Source: Microbacterium sp. 11MF | Lineage (GTDB): Bacteria > Actinomycetota > Actinomycetes > Actinomycetales > Microbacteriaceae | Assembly: GCF_000383475.1 (NCBI RefSeq) | Contig: NZ_KB911460.1 | Location: forward strand, 372,001-436,000 | Reading direction: 5' to 3' | Length of the DNA: 64,000 nt | Shown here: positions 51,437 to 59,562 of the stretch, in pieces | Layout: every line of letters begins with the position of its first letter | Numbering within the stretch: the stretch's first letter is position 1 | Position numbers and translations under genes: made by a program | Notes under the pieces: generated by a model | Seen by the model: only the letters and a program-made list of their open reading frames with translations | Told to the model about the DNA's origin: nothing | The model's database searches: none

Positions 51437-54400
51437 GCTGAGGCTCCCGTGAGCCGCGCCGCAGGGTGAGGCCCTTGGGCGACTCGACGAAACCGGCGTC
51501 GCGGAGGGCGCGGCCGGCGGCGGTCGTGTAGACGAACGCACCGCTCACCTGCTCGATCGTGAGGGTGTCGAGGCCACGGGCGCGCGAGGTCTCGACGAGG
51601 CTGCGCGCGGCGGCGACCAGGACGTCCTCGTCGTCGGTGAAGGCGAGCGCGGTGCGCCCGCCGCGCTCGAGGTAGAGCACGAGGGTGCCGTCGACCAGCA
51701 CGACCAGTCCGCCGGCTTTGCGGCCGGGGCGGTGGTTCACTCCCTCGATCGACGGCCAGTTCAGCGCCGCGCCGTAGGGGTTGGCGGGATCGGTGGCGGC
51801 GAGCGTCCGCGCGGTGAGCGGTGCGGGCTCGGGCACCGACGCGAACTCGCGGAGCCGGTCGACGGTCGCCGAGGTCGCGAACTGGGCGGCCCCCAGCTTC
51901 TCGACGAAGTAGCCGCGCCGGCAGTGCCCGGCATCCTCGAATCCCGCCAGGATCCGGTACACCTGCGCGAAGCCGCCCGGGACCCCCTCGGCCTGGACCG
52001 AGCCGCGGGTGACGACGCCGTAGCGCTCGAGGAGCATGCCCGCCGTCGCGGTCGCCCGCAGGGTCGCATCGTCATCGGGGACGGGCAGCAGCGACCAGCG
52101 GCCGCCGACCATGGCCGGGCGCTGCGGTGCGGGCCGCGCCGCGGCGGCGATCGGCGTCCCGCGGAACATGCGGGTGCGGGGTGTCCGCCGCGTCACCCGG
52201 TGCGCTTGCGATCCGCCGGCGAGGAGCCCTCGGACGGGCGCGAACGTGTCGTTCGTGACGCGCCCCGACCAGGTCAGGTTCCAGAGCGCGTCGATGACGG
52301 ACTGCTCGTTCGGCGCCTCGACCATGCCGACCAGCTGACCGGCGAAGTAAGCGCCGCCGGCGCCGAGCGCGTCGAGGAGCGACTGCTCGAACGGCGTCAC
52401 CTCGTCTTCGGGGATCTGCAGCGTGAGCGTCGCGGCATCCGCGGGGTGCAGTGCGATCCAGCCGTCGCGCCCGGGCAGAGAACCGTGACCCGACCAGAGC
52501 ACCTCGCCGGTCGCTGTCAGTTCGTCGAGCAGGGCGGGGGAGTAGTTCCGCACGCGCGACGGCAGGATGAGCGATTCCCACGCGCTTGCGGGGAGCGGGA
52601 CGCCGGCGAGCTGCTCGACCACGGCGAGCACCCCGTCGACCCCTTCGAGCGGACGCGTCAGGTGCTGCCAGACGGGCAGGAAACGCCCCAGCGCCTCGGG
52701 CTCGACGGGTTCGACGCTGCCGCGGATCGCGGCGAGCGAACGCATCCGGATGCGGCGCAGCACCTCGCTGTCGCACCACTCGAGGTCGTCCGGGTGTGCG
52801 GAGTCCGCGGGCAGGAAGAAACCGCTCGCGAGCCGGCCCTGCGCTTCGAGCCGCTGCAGTGTCTGACGGGCGACGGCGCCGCCCACGCCGAGGCGCGTCG
52901 CGACGTCGGAGGTCCGGAACGGTCCGTGCGTGCGGGCGTACCGCGCGACGAGGTCGGCGAGCGGATCGGCGACGGGTTCGAGGAAGGCCGTCGGGATGCC
53001 GACGGGCAGCGCCGCGCCGAGGGCGTCGCGCAGGCGGCCCGCATCCTCGATGCCGGCGACGCGGGGGGCGCCGCCGAACGTGACGCGGATGGCGCGGCGG
53101 GTGTCGACGAGTTCGTCGAGCAGAGCCGCGGAATCGGCTTCGGTCGCTGCCAGAGCGGGCGCGTCCGGGTCCGTCGCCGCGCCCTCGAGGCGTTCTGCCA
53201 CCTCGGCGACCGAGAGCGGACCGAGCAGCCGCAGGAGGTCGGCGACACCCTCGACGCCGCGCACGCGCCTCGTCGGGTCGAGTCGCTGGAGTTCGCGTTC
53301 GTACTGTTCGATGACGCCGGGGTCGAGCAGCTCGCGCATCTCGATCTTGCCGAGCAGCTCGCTCAGCAGGGCAGGATCGACCGACAGCGCTGCCGCTCGG
53401 CGCTCGGCGAGGGGCGAGTCGCCCTCGTACATGAACGCGCCGACATATCCGAAGAGCAGGTCGCGCGCGTACGGCGACGGAGAGCTCGTCGTTGTCTCGA
53501 CGAGACGGATGCGGCGGTCCGCGATGCTCCGTGCGATCCGCAGCAGGGCCGGGAGGTCGTAGACGTCCTGCAGGACCTCGCGGAGGGTCTCGAGGATGAT
53601 CGGGAAGGTCGGGTGCTCCTTGGCGACCTCGAGCAGTTGCGCGGAACGCTGGCGCTGTTGCCACAGGGGCGATCGCTTGTTCGGGTTGAGGCGGGGGAGC
53701 AGGAGTGCCCGAGCCGCGCATTCGCGGAACCGCGAGGCGAACAGTGCGGACCCGCCGACCTCCGAGGTGACGAGTTGTTCGAGTTCGTCCGCGTCGAAGA
53801 CGAACAGCTCGGCTCCGGGCGGCTCGGCATCCGTGTCGGGCACGCGGGCGATGATCCCGTCGTCGCTCGCGACCGCGGCACCCTCGACGCCGAGACGCTC
53901 GCGGATCCGCGCGTTGACGGCCAGCGCCCACGGTGCGTGCACATGCATGCCGTACGGGGAATGCAGGATGACGCGCCAGTCGCCCACCTCGTCGCGGGAG
54001 CGTTCGACGGTCAGGGTCTTGTCGGTCGGAAGGCTGCCCGTCGCCTCGCGCTGCTCGCCGATGTAGGCGAGCAGGTTGCCGATCGCGTTGTCGTCGAGGC
54101 CGGATTCCCGCAGCCGCGCGACCGCCTTCTCGGGCTTCGCCGTCGAGAGTTCGCGCGAGAACTTGCCGAGGGCCTCGCCGAGTTCCGCGGGTCTACCGAG
54201 ACCGTCGCCGTGCCAGAACGGAAGCTTGCCGGGTTGCCCGTAGGCGGGGAGGACGTTCACCCGGTCGTGGGTGATCTCGACGATGCGCCAACTCGTCGTG
54301 CCGAGGGTGAACACGTCACCCACGCGGGACTCGTAGACCATCTCCTCGTCGAGCTCGCCGACACGGGCGTTGCGCGCCTCACCCGAGATGAAGACGCCGA

Positions 54401-56138
54401 ACAGTCCCCGGTCGGGGATCGTGCCGCCGCTGGTGACCGCGATGCGCTGCGCACCCGGCCGGCCGGTGATGGTCCCGGCATCCCGATCCCAGACGACGCG
54501 GGGACGCAGTTCGGCGAAGGCATCGGACGGGTAGCGGCCGGCGAGCAGGTCGAGTGTCGCTTCGTAGGCCGAGCGGGGGAGGGAGCGGAACGGGGCCGAG
54601 CGTTTGACGGTCTCGAACCAGCCCTCGACATCGAGCACGGCCACGGCGGAGGCGGCGATCGTGTGCTGGGCGAGGATGTCGAGCGGATTCTGCGGTACCG
54701 AGATCGCCTCGATCTGCCCCGCGAGCATCCGCTCGGTCACGACGGCGGTGTGCAGCACGTCGCCGCGGTGCTTGGGGAAGAGTGCGGCGCGGCTGACCTC
54801 GCCGACCTGGTGACCGGCGCGACCGACGCGCTGCAGACCGGATGCCGCCGAGGGCGGCGCCTCGACCTGGATCACGAGGTCGACGGCGCCCATGTCGATG
54901 CCGAGCTCAAGGCTGCTCGTCGCGACGACGCAGCGGAGCGCCCCGGACTTCAGCTCGTCCTCGACCTGCGCGCGCTGCTCCTTCGACACCGAGCCGTGGT
55001 GCGCCTTCGCGAGGATCGCCTCGACCCCGGCTGACGCGCCCGCCTGCGCCATCATGGCGGCTGGCACGGTCGGATCCGGCACGTCGATGCCGACCCTCTC
55101 GGCGTAGATCTCGTTGAGCCGTCCCGTCAGACGCTCCGCGAGGCGACGCGAGTTCGAGAAGACGATGGTGGACCGGTGGGCGAGGATGCGGTCGACGATC
55201 GCCTCTTCGACGTGCGGCCAGACCGACCCGGTCATCTCCGACGACTGCGGCGGCGTGTACCAGTTGCCCCCGTCCCCATCCCCGTCGTCGTCCGGATCGA
55301 CGGCGACCGGCTCCTCCTCCTCGGGGGCACCGGGAGGGGGCGGCGGGTTCGTGAGGTCGTCGATCGGCACGACGACGGACAGGTCGAACGCCTTCGTCGC
55401 CTTGGGCGCCACGATGTCGACCGGAGCCGCTCCGCCGAGGAACCGGGCCACCTCATCAATCGGGCGGACCGTCGCCGAGAGGCCGATGCGCTGCGCCGGG
55501 GTCTCGAGCAGGGCGTCGAGGCGTTCGAGGCTTACGGCCAGGTGGGCGCCGCGCTTGGTCGCCGCGACGGCGTGGACCTCGTCGACGATGACGGTGTGGA
55601 TGCCGCGGAGCGTCTCGGCTGCCTGCGAGGTCAGCATCAGATACAGCGACTCGGGCGTCGTGATGAGGATGTCCGGCGGGTCGGCGAGCAGGCGCCGACG
55701 GTCCCCGGAAGGCGTGTCGCCGGAGCGGACACCCACGGTCACATCGGGCGCGGGCATTCCGAGACGACGGGCCGACTGCCCGATGCCCACCAGCGGGGAG
55801 CGGAGGTTGCGCTCGACGTCGACGCCGAGCGCCTTGAGCGGCGAGACGTAGAGGACGCGCGTGCGGGGAGGCGCGGCATCCGCCCGCTTCTTCCTCCCGC
55901 GGCCGGGCTTCTCGTCGTCGGCCGCGGGCTTCTCGGCCACACGGTCGCGGAAGATGCGGTCGAGCGCCCAGAGGAACGCCGACAGCGTCTTGCCCGAGCC
56001 GGTCGGGGCGACCACGAGCGCGTGCTTGCCGGCGGAGATCGCCTGCCAGGCGCCGGCCTGCGCAGCCGTGGGTGCGTGGAACGCGCTGCGGAACCAGTCC
56101 TGCGTCGCAGGGCTGAACCGCTCGAGGACGTCCGCCAT
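51429..56138 (-). CDS. lhr: ATP-dependent DNA helicase Lhr
   Basis: 1569 residues, matching actinobacterial full-length Lhr. Two RecA domains have Walker A APTGSGKT (residues 44-51), PPDILITTPESLYLMLTS, VDEVHAVAATKRG (DEVH box), TIVFSNSRRLAERL and QRVGRAGHQVGEVSR (motif VI). A winged-helix and Lhr-core region follows, then a long C-terminal extension with HTH units (YARTHGPFRTSDVATRLGVGGAVARQTLQRLEAQGRL). A Pro- and acid-rich insert (NPPPPPGAPEEEEP near residue 260) breaks the helicase core and may be species-specific. The enzyme is a 3'-5' DNA/RNA-DNA helicase in repair. The gene is cotranscribed with nei2. Confidence 0.95.
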   Translation of the reverse strand: MADVLERFSPATQDWFRSAFHAPTAAQAGAWQAISAGKHALVVAPTGSGKTLSAFLWALDRIFRDRVAEKPAADDEKPGRGRKKRADAAPPRTRVLYVSPLKALGVDVERNLRSPLVGIGQSARRLGMPAPDVTVGVRSGDTPSGDRRRLLADPPDILITTPESLYLMLTSQAAETLRGIHTVIVDEVHAVAATKRGAHLAVSLERLDALLETPAQRIGLSATVRPIDEVARFLGGAAPVDIVAPKATKAFDLSVVVPIDDLTNPPPPPGAPEEEEPVAVDPDDDGDGDGGNWYTPPQSSEMTGSVWPHVEEAIVDRILAHRSTIVFSNSRRLAERLTGRLNEIYAERVGIDVPDPTVPAAMMAQAGASAGVEAILAKAHHGSVSKEQRAQVEDELKSGALRCVVATSSLELGIDMGAVDLVIQVEAPPSAASGLQRVGRAGHQVGEVSRAALFPKHRGDVLHTAVVTERMLAGQIEAISVPQNPLDILAQHTIAASAVAVLDVEGWFETVKRSAPFRSLPRSAYEATLDLLAGRYPSDAFAELRPRVVWDRDAGTITGRPGAQRIAVTSGGTIPDRGLFGVFISGEARNARVGELDEEMVYESRVGDVFTLGTTSWRIVEITHDRVNVLPAYGQPGKLPFWHGDGLGRPAELGEALGKFSRELSTAKPEKAVARLRESGLDDNAIGNLLAYIGEQREATGSLPTDKTLTVERSRDEVGDWRVILHSPYGMHVHAPWALAVNARIRERLGVEGAAVASDDGIIARVPDTDAEPPGAELFVFDADELEQLVTSEVGGSALFASRFRECAARALLLPRLNPNKRSPLWQQRQRSAQLLEVAKEHPTFPIILETLREVLQDVYDLPALLRIARSIADRRIRLVETTTSSPSPYARDLLFGYVGAFMYEGDSPLAERRAAALSVDPALLSELLGKIEMRELLDPGVIEQYERELQRLDPTRRVRGVEGVADLLRLLGPLSVAEVAERLEGAATDPDAPALAATEADSAALLDELVDTRRAIRVTFGGAPRVAGIEDAGRLRDALGAALPVGIPTAFLEPVADPLADLVARYARTHGPFRTSDVATRLGVGGAVARQTLQRLEAQGRLASGFFLPADSAHPDDLEWCDSEVLRRIRMRSLAAIRGSVEPVEPEALGRFLPVWQHLTRPLEGVDGVLAVVEQLAGVPLPASAWESLILPSRVRNYSPALLDELTATGEVLWSGHGSLPGRDGWIALHPADAATLTLQIPEDEVTPFEQSLLDALGAGGAYFAGQLVGMVEAPNEQSVIDALWNLTWSGRVTNDTFAPVRGLLAGGSQAHRVTRRTPRTRMFRGTPIAAAARPAPQRPAMVGGRWSLLPVPDDDATLRATATAGMLLERYGVVTRGSVQAEGVPGGFAQVYRILAGFEDAGHCRRGYFVEKLGAAQFATSATVDRLREFASVPEPAPLTARTLAATDPANPYGAALNWPSIEGVNHRPGRKAGGLVVLVDGTLVLYLERGGRTALAFTDDEDVLVAAARSLVETSRARGLDTLTIEQVSGAFVYTTAAGRALRDAGFVESPKGLTLRRGSREPQRA

Positions 56139-56197
56139 GGTTCCATCATCGCGCGGACCACCGACACCGGGCCGGGGCTTGCGCCCCGGCCCGGTCG

Positions 56198-57874
56198 TCA
56201 GACCTCCGTCATCCGACCCTCCCGGAGTTCCAGGGTGAGGTCGGCGCCGACCCTGCTGAGGAACGCGCCGTCGTGGCTGACGACGAGGACCGCTCCCCGG
56301 TAGGCCGACAGAGCCTCGACGAGCTGGTCGACCGTGTCGAGGTCGAGGTTGTTCGTCGGCTCGTCGAGCACCAGGAGGTGCGGCGGCGGGTCGGCGAGCA
56401 GCAGACGAGCCAGAGCCACCCGGAACCGCTCGCCGCCCGAGAGCGCCGAGACGGGCCGGTGCACCGTATCGCCGCGGATGAGGAACCGAGCGAGGCGGTT
56501 CCTCAGCTCGACGTCACCGACCCCGGGTGCCGCGGCGCGGATGTTCGCCAGCACCGCGGCATCCTCCTCGAGCCCGTCCACCCGCTGCGACAGGTAGCCG
56601 ATCCGGTCGGTGTGCGCCTCTGCGCGGGCGCCCGACGGTGCCGAGTGCAGGGCGGATGCGGCATCCGACCCCGGTTTCGGCCCACCGCCGTCGGCTGAAC
56701 CTGCACGCGGCACGTGAGGCGCCGCCCCGGCCGACGCGACGAGCCGTTCGAGCAGCGTCGTCTTGCCCGCGCCGTTCGGTCCGATGAGCGCCACCCGCTC
56801 CGGTCCCTGGATGATCCAGGAGCGCTCGCCGTCGCCGATCGTCGCGATGCGGCGACCCGTGCCGACATCCGGATCGGGCAGGTCGATCCGGACCGTGTCG
56901 TCGTCGCGCACACGGCGCCCGGCGGTGTCGACCGCGGCACGCGCGGCATCCACCTTCTCGTTCGCCTCGACGCGGAGCTTGCCCGCCGTCACCTGCGCCG
57001 AGCGTTTCATGGTGCCTAGCACGATCTTCGGTGCCGCCTTCCGCGCGGCGAGCTTCTTGCCGTGCGCATCGCGCGTGGCAATCGTCGACTCGATCTGCTG
57101 CCTGTCTCGCTTCTCCCGCTTCAGTACCTGCCGGGCCGTCGTCTCGGCCTGGGCTGCGGCGGACTGCTCGGTGTCGAGCCACGCCTTCCAGGCCGAGTAC
57201 GGTCCGCCGAACACCGACAGCTCCGAGCCGTAGAGCTCGGCGGTGTCGTCGAGCTCCTCGAGCAGCGCCGTGTCGTGGCTCACCACGATGAGCGTGCCGC
57301 GCCAGGTCCGAACGAGCTCGTGCACGCGGGCTCGCGCGTCGCGGTCGAGGTTGTTCGTCGGCTCGTCGAGCAGGGCGATCTCGGCCCCGCGGAGCCGGAC
57401 GCCGACGAGGGCCGCCAGGACCGCCTCGCCGCCTGAGAGCTCGCCGACCGCTCGGTCGAGGGCGCCTTCCGGCAGCCCGACCTCGGCGAGGGCAGCGGTC
57501 GCCCGCGCCTCGACGTCCCAGTCGTCGCCGACCGTGTCGAAGTGGCGCTCGTCGACATCGCCGCGCTCGATCGCCCGCACGGCGCCCAGGACCTCGCCGA
57601 TCCCGAGCAGGTCCGCGACGCGGCGTCCGGTGTCGAGCGTCAGCTGTTGCGGCAGCAGGTCGACCCGCCCCGCTGTGGTGATCGAGCCGGATGCCGGTGC
57701 GAGGGTCCCGGCGATCAGTTTCAGCAGCGTGGACTTGCCGGATCCGTTCCGGCCGACGAGGCCGGTGCGGCCGCCGCCGAAGGCTCCGGTGACCTCGCTG
57801 AGCAGGGCGGTGCCGTCGGGCCAGGCGAAGGTGACGCGGTCGAGGGTGACCGCGGAGGTGAGTGTGGTGGGCAT
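56198..57874 (-). CDS. ABC-F family ATPase (ribosome-protection or antibiotic-resistance type)
   Basis: 558 residues with two ABC ATPase domains and no membrane segments. NBD1 has GRNGSGKSTL, AVGELSGGEAVLAAL and LLDEPTNNLD. A charged linker of ~90 residues rich in Lys/Arg (VLKREKRDRQQIESTIATRDAHGKKLAARKAAPKI) is the arm that reaches the peptidyl-transferase region in resistance proteins. NBD2 has GPNGAGKTTLLERL, ALSGGERFRVALARLLLADPPPHLLVLDEPTNNLD. These proteins displace antibiotics from the ribosome or ease stalled translation. The ~240-base leader with a small ORF and competing hairpins suggests induction by ribosome-targeting drugs. The drug class cannot be predicted. Confidence 0.88.
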   Translation of the reverse strand: MPTTLTSAVTLDRVTFAWPDGTALLSEVTGAFGGGRTGLVGRNGSGKSTLLKLIAGTLAPASGSITTAGRVDLLPQQLTLDTGRRVADLLGIGEVLGAVRAIERGDVDERHFDTVGDDWDVEARATAALAEVGLPEGALDRAVGELSGGEAVLAALVGVRLRGAEIALLDEPTNNLDRDARARVHELVRTWRGTLIVVSHDTALLEELDDTAELYGSELSVFGGPYSAWKAWLDTEQSAAAQAETTARQVLKREKRDRQQIESTIATRDAHGKKLAARKAAPKIVLGTMKRSAQVTAGKLRVEANEKVDAARAAVDTAGRRVRDDDTVRIDLPDPDVGTGRRIATIGDGERSWIIQGPERVALIGPNGAGKTTLLERLVASAGAAPHVPRAGSADGGGPKPGSDAASALHSAPSGARAEAHTDRIGYLSQRVDGLEEDAAVLANIRAAAPGVGDVELRNRLARFLIRGDTVHRPVSALSGGERFRVALARLLLADPPPHLLVLDEPTNNLDLDTVDQLVEALSAYRGAVLVVSHDGAFLSRVGADLTLELREGRMTEV

Positions 57875-57898
57875 GAGGCGCCTCCCTGTGAGGGGTGC

Positions 57899-58018
57899 GC
57901 GGACGTCTGCGTCGACGGGCCGGTCCGCAGCGCTCGGTGCGGCCGGGCAGCACGATGTGCTGCGGTCGAAGGATGACGGTCCGCGCCGGTCGGTGAATCG
58001 ATCACCGGGCGGACCGTC
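57899..58018 (-). promoter_or_regulatory. Probable attenuator leader of the ABC-F gene
   Basis: On the minus strand the leader contains four related segments, 5' to 3': CGGTCCGC (58017-58010), GCGGACCG (57984-57977), GCGGACCG (57928-57921) and GTCCGC (57904-57899). The first pairs with the second in a 44-base hairpin (57975-58018, 10-base outer stem plus inner CGGTGA/TCACCG) or instead with the third; the last can pair with the second or third. A small hairpin GCAGCAC-ATC-GTGCTGC (57947-57963) lies between. Mutually exclusive pairings of this sort are typical of transcription attenuators. Confidence 0.55.
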
Positions 58019-58056
58019 GAATCGTCCTCGGGGAGGGTCGACGGGTCAGCGCGGGA

Positions 58057-58116
58057 TCACAGCGCGATCGCGTCGACAACCTTCAACGGCTCTTCCTCAC
58101 ACTCGGGACAGGACAT
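58057..58116 (-). CDS. Putative 19-residue leader peptide upstream of the ABC-F gene
   Basis: ATG 58116 opens a short frame encoding MSCPECEEEPLKVVDAIAL and ending TGA at 58057-58059, about 40 bases before the first hairpin of the leader. TACGAT (58122-58127, minus strand) ends 5 bases upstream, so the message may start at this ATG and be leaderless. A ribosome stalled in this ORF by an antibiotic could change which hairpin forms downstream. The CxxC motif may be coincidental. Confidence 0.45.
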   Translation of the reverse strand: MSCPECEEEPLKVVDAIAL

Positions 58117-58159
58117 CGATCATCGTAGCCACGTCGGTGAGCGGATGCCAGAGGCCGAC

Positions 58160-58819
58160 TCAGCTCTTCGGTGCGGCCAGCTGCTTTTCGAGGAACACCC
58201 GCACGTCGCCGAGCTCCTCTGCTGACACGCTGTGCGCGAGGTCGGGGTAGACGCGTCCGCTGAGGTCGACGTGCCCCGGCAGCCACTGCGCGGTGTGGTC
58301 GACGAAACGCGGCGGGATGACCTCGTCGCGCGCGCCGCGTCCCCAGAACACCGGCGGGCGCACCTCGGCCAGCTCGGCATCTCCGTCGGCGGGTTCGGGG
58401 AACGCGTAGCCGGCGAGGTTCACGGCGAATGCCGCACCCTGCGGTCGCATCCGCATCATCTGCAGCGCGATGACGCCGCCCTGCGAGAAGCCGAGAAGAC
58501 CGACGGATGCCGCATCCCCCCGCACACCGTCGACCCAGTCCCAGACGGCACGGGTCGAGCCGACGACCTCGTCGTGGTCGCGGCTCTCGACGCCGTCGAT
58601 CGTGAACCATGAGTACCCGGGCATCGGGAAGCGGGGGGCGAGCGGCGCGCGCACGGCGGCGACCACGAACTCCGCGGGCAGGTGCGGCGTGAGGCCGAAG
58701 AGGTCCGCCTCGTTCGACCCGTAGCCGTGCAGAAGCACCAGCAGCGGCCGATCGCCGCGCTCCTCGGCAGGCGCGGACCACAGGACGGCGTCGGGATCGA
58801 GCGGGGAGGCGGCCACCAT
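58160..58819 (-). CDS. Phospholipase/carboxylesterase family alpha/beta-hydrolase
   Basis: 219 residues. Catalytic triad by motif: Ser in LLGFSQGGV, Asp in RGARDEVIPP and His in PDLAHSVSAEEL. The N-terminal LLVLLHGYGSNEADLFGLTPHLP and GYSWFTIDG match the acyl-protein thioesterase/carboxylesterase 2 group. The substrate is probably a short acyl ester. CAGGAT 6 bases before ATG 58819 may be a leaderless -10 box. Divergent from the NUDIX-like gene. Confidence 0.88.
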   Translation of the reverse strand: MVAASPLDPDAVLWSAPAEERGDRPLLVLLHGYGSNEADLFGLTPHLPAEFVVAAVRAPLAPRFPMPGYSWFTIDGVESRDHDEVVGSTRAVWDWVDGVRGDAASVGLLGFSQGGVIALQMMRMRPQGAAFAVNLAGYAFPEPADGDAELAEVRPPVFWGRGARDEVIPPRFVDHTAQWLPGHVDLSGRVYPDLAHSVSAEELGDVRVFLEKQLAAPKS

Positions 58820-58825
58820 GCGTCC

Positions 58826-58831
58826 ATCCTG
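58826..58831 (-). promoter_or_regulatory. Weak leaderless -10 box for the esterase gene
   Basis: On the minus strand CAGGAT ends 6 bases before ATG 58819; the first base departs from TANNNT. Confidence 0.3.
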
Positions 58832-58890
58832 CCCCAGGCCCCCGACACGGGTGACACGTCCGACACGGGGCGCCGCGGCATCCGCTCGGG

Positions 58891-58896
58891 TATACA
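58891..58896 (+). promoter_or_regulatory. -10 box for the NUDIX-like gene
   Basis: TATACA ends 7 bases before ATG 58904. A GGAGG lies within the same interval, so the start may be leaderless or have a minimal leader. Confidence 0.4.
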
Positions 58897-58903
58897 TGGA
58901 GGC

Positions 58904-59530
58904 ATGGCCGTCCGCACTCCCGACCCCGACCCGAACGAGCGTGACGACGAGGGAAGCGGGAGCGATCCGCTCCGCGGGCTCGGGTCGTCGATGGGCCGTC
59001 CGGGTTCCGCGGGCAACCCCGCGTGGCTGAGCGACGTCGAGCTCGCCGAGGCACGCCGCCGGCTGCCGATGCTCTACGTCGAGGCCGTCCCGGTGCGTCT
59101 GGACGGGATGGGCGCGGTGACCGAGGTCGGCATCCTGCTGCGGGCGACGCCGATGGGCGAGATCTCCCGCACCATCGTGTCGGGCCGCGTCCGCTACGGC
59201 GAGACCGTGCGCGATGCGCTGTTCCGCCACCTCGAGAACGACCTGGGGCCGATGGCGTTCCCGATGCTGCCGCCGCAGCCGGCGCCGTTCACCGTGGCCG
59301 AGTACTTCCCGATCCCCGGTGTCAGCGCCTTCCACGACGACCGGCAGCACGCCGTCTCGCTCGCGTTCGTCGTGCCCGTGACCGGAACGTGCGAGCCGCG
59401 TCAGGACGCGCTCGAGGTCACCTGGATGTCGCCCGAGGAGGCCTCGTCCGACGCGCTCGCGGCCGAGATGGAGGGCGGCCGCTCGACGCTCGTGCGGCAG
59501 GCCCTCGCCTCGGTCGGCGCGCTCCGCTGA
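58904..59530 (+). CDS. NUDIX-fold protein of the DUF4916 type, degenerate motif
   Basis: 208 residues. After a disordered acidic start (~40 residues), NPAWLSDVELAEARRRLPMLYVEAVPVRLDGMGAVTEVGILLRATPMGEISRTIVSGRVRYGETVRDALFRHLENDLG aligns with DUF4916/NUDIX proteins. The NUDIX box should carry RExxEExG after the GETxxxA segment, but here it reads FRHLENDLG, so most metal-binding Glu residues are missing. It may bind a nucleoside diphosphate without cleaving it. It is convergent with the threonine aldolase gene and shares a hairpin with it. Confidence 0.8.
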   Translation: MAVRTPDPDPNERDDEGSGSDPLRGLGSSMGRPGSAGNPAWLSDVELAEARRRLPMLYVEAVPVRLDGMGAVTEVGILLRATPMGEISRTIVSGRVRYGETVRDALFRHLENDLGPMAFPMLPPQPAPFTVAEYFPIPGVSAFHDDRQHAVSLAFVVPVTGTCEPRQDALEVTWMSPEEASSDALAAEMEGGRSTLVRQALASVGALR

Positions 59531-59562
59531 CCCGCGCTTCCCGCGACCTCAGCCGCGGGTCA
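59528..59562. terminator. Shared hairpin overlapping both stop regions
   Basis: TGACCCGCG (59528-59536) pairs with CGCGGGTCA (59554-59562) across 17 bases. The left arm contains the NUDIX stop codon and the right arm lies in the last codons of the threonine aldolase gene. It can act in both directions. Confidence 0.55.

Noticed and set aside
58097..58123. Alternative 8-codon leader ORF (MIDVLSRV) in front of the ABC-F gene
   Set aside because: Its ATG lies inside the likely -10 box, so it would not be in the transcript. The 19-codon frame fits better.
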